Of a stretch of DNA of 64,000 bases, positions 1-10,200 are shown one piece after another. Position numbers and translations under genes: made by a program. Each line of letters starts with the position of its first letter. Position 1 is the stretch's first letter. The stretch is from Dichetophora obliterata (taxonomy: Eukaryota > Arthropoda > Insecta > Diptera > Sciomyzidae), in NCBI GenBank assembly GCA_963920525.1, contig OY986437.1:113266715-113330714 (forward strand), in the 5' to 3' direction. The notes under the pieces were generated by a model, which saw only the letters and a list, made by a program, of their open reading frames with translations, was not told the DNA's origin and ran no database searches.

Positions 1-162
1 TTAATGGTTTCGCTAACAAAAACCAAGTTCTGCAATAAAAAAATTAAATATCTTTAAATTGCTTACTGTTGGAACGCTGCTACCCATCAAAGAAGGATGA
101 GCCAATAAGCACGCTTGCCAATATCAAGAATGCAGTGAACATTACAACATTCGCCACATCTA

Positions 163-1071
163 TGCCCCTATCACCGTCTGCGAATCGAACAAAAATTAAG
201 TCGAATTCGCCAAATTGGTATCACCGTCGGCGAATGTTTTAATTTAATTCGACTGCAACGTCAAAAACAGGCGAATGAAAAACTTCGCGGTATCACTGTT
301 CGCGAATTTCGCAGATGTCGTTCGACTTAAGCGTCAAAAACAGACGAATAAAAATATTTGGTGACAAGCCGGCGAATGCGTTTGATTTCTTTTAATTTTG
401 CACATAAAAATGGAAAATAATAGAAAAAGATAAGTAAATTGCATTGTATCAATAATCCCGACAACTTCGCTTAAAACTGTGGACACCGTTGATTGCGCAA
501 GACCCAATTCAAAATCGTTTCCAACGCTCTTTTGGCAACGACCCTCAGCAAAAAATCGTAGAGTACTAGCTAGCTTCAAAATAGGAGGAATCGCACAACT
601 TCGAATTGACTGCATGGAGTCTTCAATATTCTGCAACACAAAGACAAAGGGTTCCTTGTTAAGCCTAAAATATGATTAAAACCTTTAAGAGATTTTAAAT
701 ATTTCAATGAAGATCAACCGGGCATATAAAAATACTCACAGGTCGGCAGGAATCTCTAGCGGATTGGATTTATCCCTAATACTGCGTCGTAATCTGCATA
801 AAGTTTGTTTTTCCTCAGTTTCTCAAAAGAAGAGCTCCGCGCTGCTTAACATTTTAGTATATTTTATTATTTATTTGTATTTATCGCGGCTTAATTGAAA
901 TGTGAGGTTTGAGTTTTGACGTTTCTAAGCGAATTTTATTGTTTTCTGCTTTGGCAGCACCGTATCTGAGGCGAATAAGTAGGTTCGCAAACAGTGATAC
1001 CACAAAAAGAAAAATTCGCCAAATGATTCGATTCGAGTGAAGCATTCGATTCGCAGACGGTGATAGGGGCA
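163..1071 (-). mobile_element. PIF/Harbinger-type DNA transposon, internally deleted
   Basis: The two ends are perfect 27-bp inverted repeats (163-189 and 1045-1071, beginning TGCCCCTATCACCGTCTGCG). They are flanked by the 3-bp direct repeat CTA (160-162 and 1072-1074). A 3-bp target duplication and a Harbinger-like reading frame inside place it in PIF/Harbinger. At 909 bp it is far too short for the usual two-gene element, so it is a non-autonomous derivative. The motif GCGAAT recurs several times near both ends in both orientations, which may be subterminal transposase binding sites (inference). Confidence 0.85.
334..639 (-). pseudogene. Harbinger (HARBI1-like) transposase N-terminal fragment
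   Basis: The frame opens with residues resembling the helix-turn-helix part of Harbinger nucleases: an IPPILKLASTLRFFAEG segment, then QKSVGNDFELGLAQSTVS and VLSEVV. In the family this region precedes the DDE nuclease core; here the core is absent and the frame ends in a low-complexity tail. It is a remnant inside the 163-1071 element, not a functional gene. The family match is from recognition of the motif, not from a search. Confidence 0.6.
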
Positions 1072-1084
1072 CTAATTCCACTCC

Positions 1085-1150
1085 CAAAGTCGTCGGCTCA
1101 GAAGTGGCTCGCAGTAGCAGCAACAACAGTAAGAACAACAACAACAACAA
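1085..1150 (+). repeat. AGC/AAC-rich simple repeat
   Basis: Imperfect CAG/CAA triplets (for example aacaacaacaacaac near 1133-1149) immediately follow the Harbinger element. No gene context is seen. Confidence 0.7.
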
Positions 1151-1609
1151 TAAAAAATGTTATAATAAATTAAAACCATTTGTTTCAAGACACCAACGAA
1201 TTGCATGCATTTTTATTTTTTAAGAGGTACGTTAGATAAAACTGATTTTTACGTTATATCTAACGGTTACATATAACTGAGTTTTCGGTTAGATTTATCT
1301 GGTGAGATTTGGTTACCTATAACCTGTATTTGTGTTAACCCTAACTAGAGAGAGAGCGAGACGGCAATATTTCAATGGTATTGGAAATTGATGCGTGTGA
1401 AAAAGGGATGCCAGATCACACGTATACACGAGTTTCGGTTAATTTCTTCCCGAGGCTCTTCCTAGCATAACCGAAACTTGGTATGAAGAGGTAACCGATA
1501 TTTCAGTTTAGAAAAACCGTTTTTGCTTAGTTAAATAACCGATAGTCTTCTTGTAGGGCTATGCATTTCAGCTAACATGATATTTATTTCTGGTAGCACT
1601 TTCAGTGAG
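1151..1609. other. Unassigned AT-rich stretch
   Basis: No supportable gene. The segment gggatgccagatcacac near 1405-1421 recurs at about 2678 and 3519 in the tandem duplication, so this may be a third, decayed copy of part of that repeat. TAACCGAAA/GGTTA-type motifs recur at 1230-1540. Confidence 0.4.
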
Positions 1610-1612
1610 TCA

Positions 1613-2039
1613 AGGCCTGATTACCCAAGCGTAAAATGAGGTGGCGCAGCGGGATGTAGCGTAGTGCGACGTTACCTCGAGGATAAGCGATTACCGAAAT
1701 CGTAATAAAACGTAGTGCAGGCGCCGTAGTGCAGGGCACTTATTTTATTCTAGTAGGCTTATTTACTTCTCCTCGTCGATAAAAGATTGCATCCTTTCTT
1801 ATATAGTATTAAAATTTACAATAATGTGAAGTTAAACAAAATTTTTCGCTTGTAACACAGCTGTCGAACTGTCAAAAATCATAACGTTGCGTAGAAATCT
1901 ATTTTCTACAGACTTCTACGCTGCGTCACGCCACGTTACGATTTCGGTAGCGACTTGTACACATTTATCATAAAACAGATTTTAGCTTGACAATTGGCAA
2001 CGTTGCGCTATGTTACCTTACGCTTGGGTAATCAAGCCT
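1613..2039. mobile_element. MITE family A, copy 1 (3-bp TSD)
   Basis: Starts AGGCCTGATTACCCAAGCGT and ends with the inverted counterpart (ACGCTTGGGTAATCAAGCCT), flanked by TCA on both sides (1610-1612, 2040-2042). A second copy in the opposite orientation lies at 18950-19775. There is no coding capacity. The 3-bp duplication suits a Harbinger-mobilised MITE. Confidence 0.85.
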
Positions 2040-2050
2040 TCAAGCATTGT

Positions 2051-3689
2051 TCCCTGCTAGACAGCAGTAACAAGTTTACATACACAACTAAACAAAATTT
2101 GGTGTTCACCAATACACTCTTATGTTGTCATTTCATGGAAAACAAGAAAAGTTATATGCGTTTGTATTTCTAAATCTTTTGCGGGCAAAAAATAAATTTA
2201 ACAAGAAAAATAAGCATGCAACACAAAGCGGTTCAATCAAATGGAAGTTTTTGAAAATTTATTAAAAATAGTGCATACGATATTTAATAATTTTTATTTT
2301 CAGATTAAGAAATTGAATAGATGCTGAAGAATACTTGGGATAAATTGTTTGAAAAAACAAGCAACTGCGAAAATGTGATTTTGATGTTATGTGCTGTTGA
2401 ATTATTCTTTTATAATTGTTTGCTGGTTAAAATTTTATAATCAATGCTAAATCTATCCGGAAGGTAAATATTTTATTAAAAAATTAATGCAAAAACTTCA
2501 AATAATTGTGTTTATAATTTGTCATATAAGAGGCCAGAGCTCTAACCTGATGGCTAGGGGGAGGGTTAGACACAACGGCATAGGGAGAGGGGAGGATAGT
2601 GCACAACTGAATTTATAATTGGTGTGAGCAGTTTAGCTATATATTTTACTCATTGTAAAAACATGTGTGGCTGAAAGGGATGCCAGATCACACGGATGAG
2701 AATCAGAGATGCAAACCTTGTGACATTTTGATCACCGCTTGAGCAATGGTCACAAGTTTTGTATGAAAAATTTTATATGGACGTAACGCAAAACGTGTGA
2801 CCGCTCGTGTTATATACGCCGTATGTAACAGTTACTGTTCTAGCTGGGTTGTTTTCATGACGAAAGCATCTTAAAAAAGAACCCTGCTGGACAGCTGTAA
2901 CAACTTTACAAACACAACGAAACAGAATTTGGTGTTCACCAATACACTTTTACGCTGTCATTTCATGGGAAACAAGGAAAGTTATATGTGTTTGTATTTC
3001 TAGCTCTTTTGCGGTCATAAAATAAACTCAACAAGAAAAATAAACACGCAACACAAAATGGTGAAGTCAAATGGAAGTTTTGAAAATAAATTAAAAATTG
3101 TGCATACGAAGTTTAATAATTTTTCTTTTTAGATTTACAAATTGAATAGCTACTGGCGAATACTTCGGACAAATTGTTTCAAAACAAGCAACTGCGAAAT
3201 TGTGCTTTTGATGTTCTGTGCCGTTCATGCCGATTTATGCTTTTATTGAATTGAATTTATTGAATTGAATTTTATTGATTTTTGGTTAAAATTGAATAAT
3301 CATAATTCAAAATCTATCCGGAAGGTAAATATTTTATTAAACAAATAATTCAAAAACTTGAAAAAATTGTGTTTATAATTTGGCATATATCGGCTAGATG
3401 GTGGGCTAGACACAACGGCATAGGGAGAAGGGGAGGATAGCGCACAACTAAATTCCTTATTGGTGTGAGCAGTTTAGCTCCATATTTTTCTAATGGTAAA
3501 AACATATGTGGCAGAAAGGGATGCCAGATCACACGGATGAGAATCAGAGATGCAAACTTTGTGACATTTTGATCACCGCTTGAGCAATGGTCACAAGTTT
3601 TGTATGAAAAATTTTATATGGACGTAACGAAAATCGTGTGACCGCTCGTGTTATATACGCCGTATGTAACAGTTACTGTTCTGGCTGGG
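2051..3689. repeat. Tandem duplication of a ~0.83-kb segment
   Basis: Two copies, about 2051-2848 and 2881-3689, share most of their length. Matching landmarks include ccctgctRgacag (2052, 2882), ggtgttcaccaatacac (about 2100, 2930), gggatgccagatcacac (about 2678, 3519) and tgtaacagttactgttct (about 2825, 3666). The copies differ by scattered substitutions and indels, including a short TTGAA-type repeat only in the second (about 3245-3280). No reading frame is conserved between them, so the unit is probably non-coding. Confidence 0.8.
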
Positions 3690-3735
3690 AAATTGACTAT
3701 CAAGTTGAGTTATGGTAGAACTAAACAAGGTAGGG

Positions 3736-3992
3736 GCATGTCACATTTAGCGGACACGGACAAATTTGTTGTTGTTTTCGAGGGTAAAATAAAAAACTGG
3801 AAATTGAGAGAGCTTCTCTTACCCGTGAAAACAACAACAAATTTGTCCATGTCCGCTAAGTGTGACATGCACCGTAGTGTTAGGGCTAAATGTGCTCTAT
3901 TTCTTAGGTACATGCCACACACAGCCGACACAGACAAATTTGTTGTTGTTTTCGCGGGTAAAAGAAAAAACTGGAAATTGAGAGAGCTTCTC
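3736..3992. repeat. Three-arm inverted/direct repeat at the left end of the 1.75-kb element
   Basis: Arm 1 (3736-3817) and arm 3 (about 3911-3992) are direct repeats. The middle arm (about 3819-3870) is inverted relative to both, so 3736-3870 can fold into a long hairpin. Shared landmarks are gacaaatttgttgttgtttt and ctggaaattgagagagcttc. The repeat keeps reading frames open on both strands, which explains the two overlapping ORFs here. Confidence 0.8.
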
Positions 3993-4714
3993 ACTCATCA
4001 AAAAATTTCCAGGCAACCGACAAAAATGTTCACTGCCCAAAGCTGGAAACAATTTGGACAACGGTTGCATTTTCTTGATGTTTTACTTTTAGTAGTAATA
4101 AAACTGCACTGCAGTAGGAAATGTACTATTTGAACTCATCAGTAATGCGATGTTTGTTGTTAAGTATTGAATTGTACGCTGCTAGTGCTATACATGGCTT
4201 GAATGGCATTTATTTATAAAAAGAAGAAGAATACTTGACGAACATGCAAAATGCAGGCCGGCTAGCTGCAGCAAATGGATTCAACTGAACAGCTGAATAT
4301 TATTAGTGATTGTTGTGAATGCAATATTAATGATTTATAATATTGTTTTTTTAGTGATTGTGTATATTTTAAAATTAAAAATATGAACGTAAAATGTGTA
4401 TATGATGTTATTTATAAAAATGTATACATTTTTTAACTATATTTTCCATTTATAAACTATTCCATTGCATATATGAAAGTAACACGTCATTGTATATAGT
4501 ATTTTTAGTGCTTGTATGTACAGCTGCAGTTGTCTCTTTCACCCTTGTATTTTAGAATAATCGTCAAGAGAGCAGTAGATTTACTGATAGTAAAACTGAT
4601 CAAGCTAGTCATAAATTACAGCCGCGTAGTTAACAAATAAACTGTTTAAATATACATATATCTTATAATATCGTTTAAATCGTTAAAATTTACAATATTC
4701 TTAGAGATAAGGTT

Positions 4715-4786
4715 ATGGCTATTAATTGGAGTGAAAATATTACTGAAATGTGCATAAATGAATTTCAAAGTCAACCGGCTTTGTGA
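4715..4786 (+). pseudogene. Possible MADF-domain start, truncated
   Basis: A 23-codon frame (MAINWSENITEMCINEFQSQ, then PAL and a stop) resembles the first helix of MADF (Myb/SANT-like) domains, which occur in host regulators and transposon-encoded DNA-binding proteins. Nothing downstream continues the domain in any frame. It is short, so the match could be chance. Confidence 0.25.
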
Positions 4787-5467
4787 CATATTCTTAAACA
4801 AATTTTAAATGCTTTATCATCAGTGAATCTTAGCTCCTTTGATAAATTTATCATTCCATTCTTATGTCTGCCAATTCTCCATGGCTTAATCCAGCAGGAT
4901 TTTTTTCACTTTTTTTAACTCCATCCAGAGTTTCATAAACTCAACAATTGTTTTTATTGTGACCATATCGTTGTCATCTATATATGCAGATACACTTCCT
5001 GCATACATATTGGCCAATGTAATTAGTTTTAAACCTCGAAAATCAGAATTTAACCCATCAATTTTATACCACTTATAAACAACCTATAGAGGGTAGCCGT
5101 TTTATTGAATCGATTGCATAAGGGAGCGTTACCTGCACGAAATGGTAGCAAAAACGTAGTAAATTTAGCTTCCGCCATTATCGAACAGATAACTACGTGT
5201 AGCATGCCGTGTACAAAACAATGAGAGAGAGAGAAAAAAAATGGCGAAAATTCCAATGTTCGACGGACAAGCAGACACCGTGTGACATGCTTCTTAGTGA
5301 TCATAACTGTCAAACTTAGCCATTTTGCTATTTATTTCCAATTTCTGCTTTTTCATTGTATTCTCACTGGTTGCAGGTTTTGTATGAGCTATCAACTTCG
5401 TTTTGACAGTTAAGATCACGGCTCCCTGCCCTAACACTACCTTGTATAGTTTTACCATGAGTTGAGT

Positions 5468-5808
5468 GCAGCTTACGTCGCAGCTGCCAATTCAAATGAG
5501 TTTTGACAAGTTAAGTAAAGTAAATTTAATGAGACTTTTTCATTTATTACAATAGTGCATATACCATGTCAAGGGAATACATAGCATTTGTATGAAATTT
5601 ATTCTATTACAATAAAATATGTAGGCAGCTGTCAGCTATAAGATTAAACTGGAATATAAATGCTTGTTCACAGCAATTTTTTTTGTTAACCTTGATGTAT
5701 TATCAAAAAACCTAAACGTAGGAACTACAAACAAAACAAAATAAATTACTATTGACATATGGACGCTTAAATTATGTTTTACCAGGGTGTGTTTTTGTGA
5801 AAAATTCA
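5468..5808. other. No feature seen
   Basis: AT-rich sequence between two transposable elements, with no convincing reading frame or repeat. Confidence 0.4.
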
Positions 5809-5920
5809 GGGGCCGAATTATAGCATCCGTGGTCGAGCAAAATTTTGCAAGATTGATAGGCACTTGTCTCGTCGTGCCCATCGTAATTTTGTCCGATCAC
5901 GGATGCTGTAATTCGGCCCC
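5809..5920. mobile_element. Short palindromic MITE (112 bp)
   Basis: The ends GGGGCCGAATTATAGCATCC and GGATGCTGTAATTCGGCCCC are inverted repeats that stay paired for about 35 bp per side, leaving a small loop. The TSD is not clear-cut. There are no coding features; it is typical of small Harbinger/Tc1-type MITEs. Confidence 0.75.
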
Positions 5921-6281
5921 AGGTAAAAGCGATGTAGCAACAATAGCTGCGTTCCTTTCGCCTTAACATAACAGCGATAACAAAATTTCTGAAAGGAACG
6001 GCAATAAAACAAGTCGTAGAGGCCACTACCGTTGCAGTAGAAAATCAGTTAAAACAAGCAATCATGGTATAATCACCATTAGGTAGCCTTGACAGTGACC
6101 TATTTTCTCACGAGCTGTGACTATAGGATGTAAAAAAAAAAAACAAAATAGAGAGCGTGTGTTGAATCCACTGAATGCAGTCGAAGTGTGTAACACATGC
6201 TGTCTATTTGGTTTTCTTTTGTTTGACATTCGATTTTCGCAATACGAACTGTCAGTCCTACCTATTACTGATAGTATCATG
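5921..6281. other. No feature seen
   Basis: Flank of the BEL retrotransposon. A poly-A tract lies near 6133-6145; no gene is evident. Confidence 0.4.
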
Positions 6282-6286
6282 CAAAC

Positions 6287-6658
6287 TGTTCGAGGAGAAC
6301 CCTGTTTTTATTATATAAGCCCTGTTTTTATTGTATTCAAATTATATGAACTTTGCTTATGCCCATTATTGTACATATTATATTTAAGCTAAATTCCTGT
6401 AAGGCTTATCAGCAATTCGAAACATAGGTTTCGGATGGCTGTCCAGTCACACTTAAGACAGTCACACCAAAAATGCTAACTTGCATAGGATAGGTGGATC
6501 AGCGGACTCTGCTTCGCTGATCAGTTATTCGCTTTTCAATCGCTTATTCTAGCGCTTGTGGTCGTGGTCGTGCCTTTGTGTTTTATGTCTTTCATTTATT
6601 AAATAAAGTAAAACTACTTAACTTGAAATTAAAAAGCATTTTTTTATTTGAACGAACA
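6287..6658 (+). repeat. BEL 5' LTR (with internal deletion)
   Basis: Runs from TGTTCGAGGAGAACC to CGAACA. Compared with the 3' LTR it lacks about 130 bp between aacttgcat and ggatcagcg and has a few base differences. In the family this LTR carries the promoter; whether the deletion removes promoter elements cannot be told from sequence alone. Confidence 0.93.
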
Positions 6659-6661
6659 TTT

Positions 6662-6681
6662 TGGTGCCGAAACCCGGGATT
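6662..6681 (+). other. Primer binding site, complementary to tRNA-Phe
   Basis: TGGTGCCGAAACCCGGGATT is the complement of the 3' end of fly tRNA-Phe including the CCA tail. It lies 3 bp inside the 5' LTR, as expected for priming of minus-strand DNA. Confidence 0.85.
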
Positions 6682-7177
6682 ATTAGTGAAATAAATGCAT
6701 TCAATAGTCTTTATTTGCATTTTGCTAACAACTCTACTGTATTTAATTGAAATATTTTCCTGCACTTTATCACCGCCTTGTTGTGTTTTACAATTATCTT
6801 GCTGTGCAGCCGCTCTGTTATACTACTTGGGAACTCTTGTGTTAATCATCACTGCATTCTTCAGCTACAATTAAACAACAATGGAAAAACTAATTGAAGA
6901 TCAACGCGTCGCATTTGAGGACTTGTCATGCATGACAAAAATGGTACGTGAACGAAGAACCAAATCTAAAGGATACTCCACTACAGTGCTGAATGAATTG
7001 AATAACAATTTTGAAACGGTAAAGAAAAATCATTTTGATATTTTAGCATTAGCGCAGGAAACTTCAATAGAATTAAAAGATATTCCATACTTAACAGAAG
7101 AGATATATTACCATTATAGAGAGTTAAGTTTTGAATTAAAAGGAGAACTTTTAGGTTCTATTCAATTAGATGTAGAT

Positions 7178-9234
7178 CAGAGGTCGGCAAAACTCAAACT
7201 GAGTGTGTGTTGGTGAGAGCAAATATTCTGCAGTGAAAAAAATTTATGCTGCATATGATTTTAAAATTTGTACACTTGCACACAAAAGTGATTTAATGAA
7301 ACTATTTCAAACATACTATGGCAAAGGTATGTTATTAATAAGTTCAGAAATGTTAATTTTGTTATCGCAGTTTCTTATTAAAAGAATGCTTTTTAGAGGA
7401 GAATTAGTTAATCTATTTCGCTGCTTTGAGCATATGAATTTCAGGTCGGAAAAAATTTGTTCACAAAAGTAGGTGGAAGGATAAAAAGCTAACAGTTTGT
7501 AAGAAACTGCTTTTAGTTTTGGGTAAAAGCTGCCATCAATGGTTTTCCAGAATTCTACAATATGCTGTTCATCGATCATTTCTATTTCGGTTCGGAGAAT
7601 TATCAATTCAGATTGAATCTGGAATTCATACTTCGTTACATCACATTTTAAAGGATTTTCAAATAAATTAAATAACGGCTGCATTTCTTCCAAGTCTTTA
7701 AATCTTTTTTCAAAATTATTTATAAGGGTTTCTATTATGTCAATGTGTTCATTCTTTTGTTCGCTTGTAATATTTTCAAAAAATGATGCTCTTGGGAAAC
7801 TTGAATAATTTTCTTCTTGAATATTAGCTAAAAGTAAAAATAGTGTTGTTTTGAATTCAAAAATGCTATTGTATGAATTGTAAAGTCTTATTTTTTTCCT
7901 TGAAGCTGAAGGTTTAGCTTATTTACGAAATTGGTTATATCTGTTAAAAATGCAAAATCCAAATTAAAGCTATTGTCTTGTAAAGCATCTATTAAATGTT
8001 CAGTATTATCTTTTTTTCGATTTTCAAAAACTGCATTACTTTATCCCTTAGATCGTAAAGCCTGGAAAGGCAATCGCCACGACTGAGCCACCTTACTTCT
8101 GTGAACATTTTCAGGTCATAATGTTCGGCGTCGGTATTTTTAAGAAATTGAACAAATTTCCTATGGGTTAGAGAATGATGTCCTCCTCTTATTGTGTTAA
8201 TAATTTTCTCTGCTGTTTTCATGGCAGGAAATGTGCTCAAAAACTTTGAAGCAAGTGCAACCTGGTGGATGATGCAATGAAGAGATGACATTTCGATCCC
8301 GTGCTTTATCAATTGACCCACAAATCCATCATTTCTACCAACCATAACGCTAGCCCCATCCGTACACACTCCAATTAATTTACTCATATCTAATTTGGAG
8401 AAAACGTTTTCATTTAGAATATCAAACAAAATTTTTCCCGTAACATTTCCATGTAATGTTTCCATGGAGATCATTAATTCAAAAACTACGTAATCAGAAC
8501 TTACACTTCGGATGCAAATTACAGATCGTTAATATCAGTGCTCTCATCTAATGATATGGAAAAATATTTGCAGTTATTCACCGTTTTCAAAATTTCAAAC
8601 TCAATAGAGTGAGCTACTTGTTCTATACGTCGAGCTATGGTTCTCGCGGACAAGGGAATGGATTGAACAACATCAGTTTTATAATTTATTTTATTCAAAA
8701 TATCAGTGCAAATGTTCTTAATAAAAGTTCCGTCAGTAAAAGGTCTGCCATGTTTTGCTATATGAAGAGATATTATGGTTGACAATGTCACTTTAAGTTT
8801 CTTTTGGGTTTCCAGATGGTTCATTTCATTATCTGTTGCTTCCATATCAGAAAGCCATAACTTGAATTTTTGTAACACAGAATCTCTTTTTTCCCTAAAA
8901 ATCCTATATTTTTCAACTCTATTCAATTTAGTTAATTCATTATGAGAATGTTCATAATGCCTTTTAAAAGCGTCTTCGCGTGGACTTTTGAATGCTGTGT
9001 AACAAATTAAGCATTGCATTTCATTAAAGGCATTGCTAAATAAGAAAATTTTTTCGCATATATTTTCAGCTTCCATTTTGCGCACGATGTTCTCACTTCG
9101 GTGGCTCAAAGGCGAATGAACAAAATAACATATTTTGCGCTGTGTGGTTGAACGAAAGAGCGCAAAATACGAAAGAGCGTAAGCGTCTGTGTGAATTGGT
9201 TTTCCACAATTGTGGTATGGAGTGCCGATCTATG
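7178..9234 (-). mobile_element. hAT transposon nested in BEL gag
   Basis: Flanked by the 8-bp TSD ATGTAGAT (7170-7177 and 9235-9242). Ends CAGAGGTCGGCA and, inverted, CATAGATCGGCA match at 10 of 12 bases. It carries a minus-strand transposase with several breaks. Length 2,057 bp. It is younger than the BEL copy because it interrupts it. Confidence 0.95.
7316..9109 (-). pseudogene. hAT transposase (BED finger, DDE core, dimerisation domain), broken
   Basis: Reads right to left. At 9109-8519 there is an N-terminal BED-type zinc finger (CLICYTAF, then HYEHSH) and SLDESTD, which in hAT enzymes leads into the catalytic core. At 8474-7992 lies the core segment with GVCTDGASVMVGR and the HCIIHQ block. 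At 7693-7316 is the C-terminal hATC dimerisation region (LLAFYPSTYFCEQIFSDLKF). The three open segments are separated by frameshifts or stops. The type resembles the SCAND3/ZBED-GTF2IRD2 group of hAT proteins. It was probably mobilised in trans by an intact relative. Confidence 0.85.
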
Positions 9235-10200
9235 ATGTAGATCCATGCACACCACCCCACTCTAGCACAGTTTATGTGCAACGAGAGGACGCAATCTTGG
9301 GTATAGAAACAAAATTACCCAAAATAGCTGTTCCAACATTCTCAGGTGATTACCTTGAATGGTTTTTATTTCGAGATCTTTACACTTCTCTTGTTCATAA
9401 TAATAAGTCATTGAACAAAATTGAGAAAATGTTCTACCTGAAAAGCTCCGTCAAGGGAGAGGCTGAACATTTGATAAGACATATATTTGCAACTGAAGCA
9501 AATTATGACCTCGCTTGGAAAACGTTGGAAGACAGGTTCCATAACAAGCGCATCATTGTGGATACACTACTCCAAAAGATGTTTGCCATTCCTAAGTGTA
9601 GTAAGCCTTCGCATTCAGCGATCAAAACTTTATTAGATACTACCAAGGAATGTCTTTCTTCACTTGCTAATTTGAATATCCCTACTGATAATTGGGACCC
9701 AATGATCGTACATCTAACGGTACAAAAGTTTGATAATGAAACTAGAAAAGATTGGGAACACACTTTAAGAGCTTTAAATGAACTTCCAGAACTTGAAAAT
9801 CTTTTCCAGTTCTTGGAAAGTACCTTCCGAACGTTGGAAACCTTGGGCACAACTGAAGCTGCCTCTAAACCTAAATCTATGAATGGGCCACCGCGCTCTC
9901 AGCTTAAGACATTCACTCTTAACAAATCTTCATTTTGCGCTTGCTGCAAGAAATCTCATGCACTACATTCGTGTTGGGTATTTAAATCTTACTCATTGGA
10001 AGATAAGATTAAGTTCGTGAAAAGCCAATCAATTTGCATGAATTGCTTAAGTAGCGGACATAAGGCTTGTGATTGCAAATCAAGATATAGTTGTCAAGTA
10101 TGTCATCAGAAGCATCACACACTCTTACATAATAGTTCTACAAGTGTTACCACAAAAAATATTTTAGCCAAGCCAAGTCCCAGTCGTTTACAAAATCATC

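Larger units (their letters stand above)
3711..5459. mobile_element. 1.75-kb TIR element, 8-bp TSD, P-superfamily-like ends
   Basis: The 8-bp sequence AGTTGAGT occurs at 3703-3710 and again at 5460-5467. The inner ends are inverted repeats over 23 bp with three mismatches (left 3711-3733, right 5437-5459), of the form YATGGTARAACTAWACAAGG. An 8-bp duplication fits hAT or P. The end pattern (CATG start, ACAAGGT near position 15-21) resembles that of P elements, which is a recognition-based inference. The interior is mostly decayed. A short MADF-like start is at 4715, and a minus-strand stretch near 4870-5060 looks formerly coding but is unassigned. Confidence 0.75.

Noticed and set aside
3648..4133. 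161-codon plus-strand ORF and overlapping 94-codon minus ORF
   Set aside because: Both arise from the palindromic/direct repeat arms at 3736-3992; the repeated peptide blocks mirror DNA symmetry, and no family is recognised.
6117..6392. 91-codon ORF across the BEL 5' boundary
   Set aside because: It runs from flanking DNA into the LTR, so it cannot be a conserved gene.
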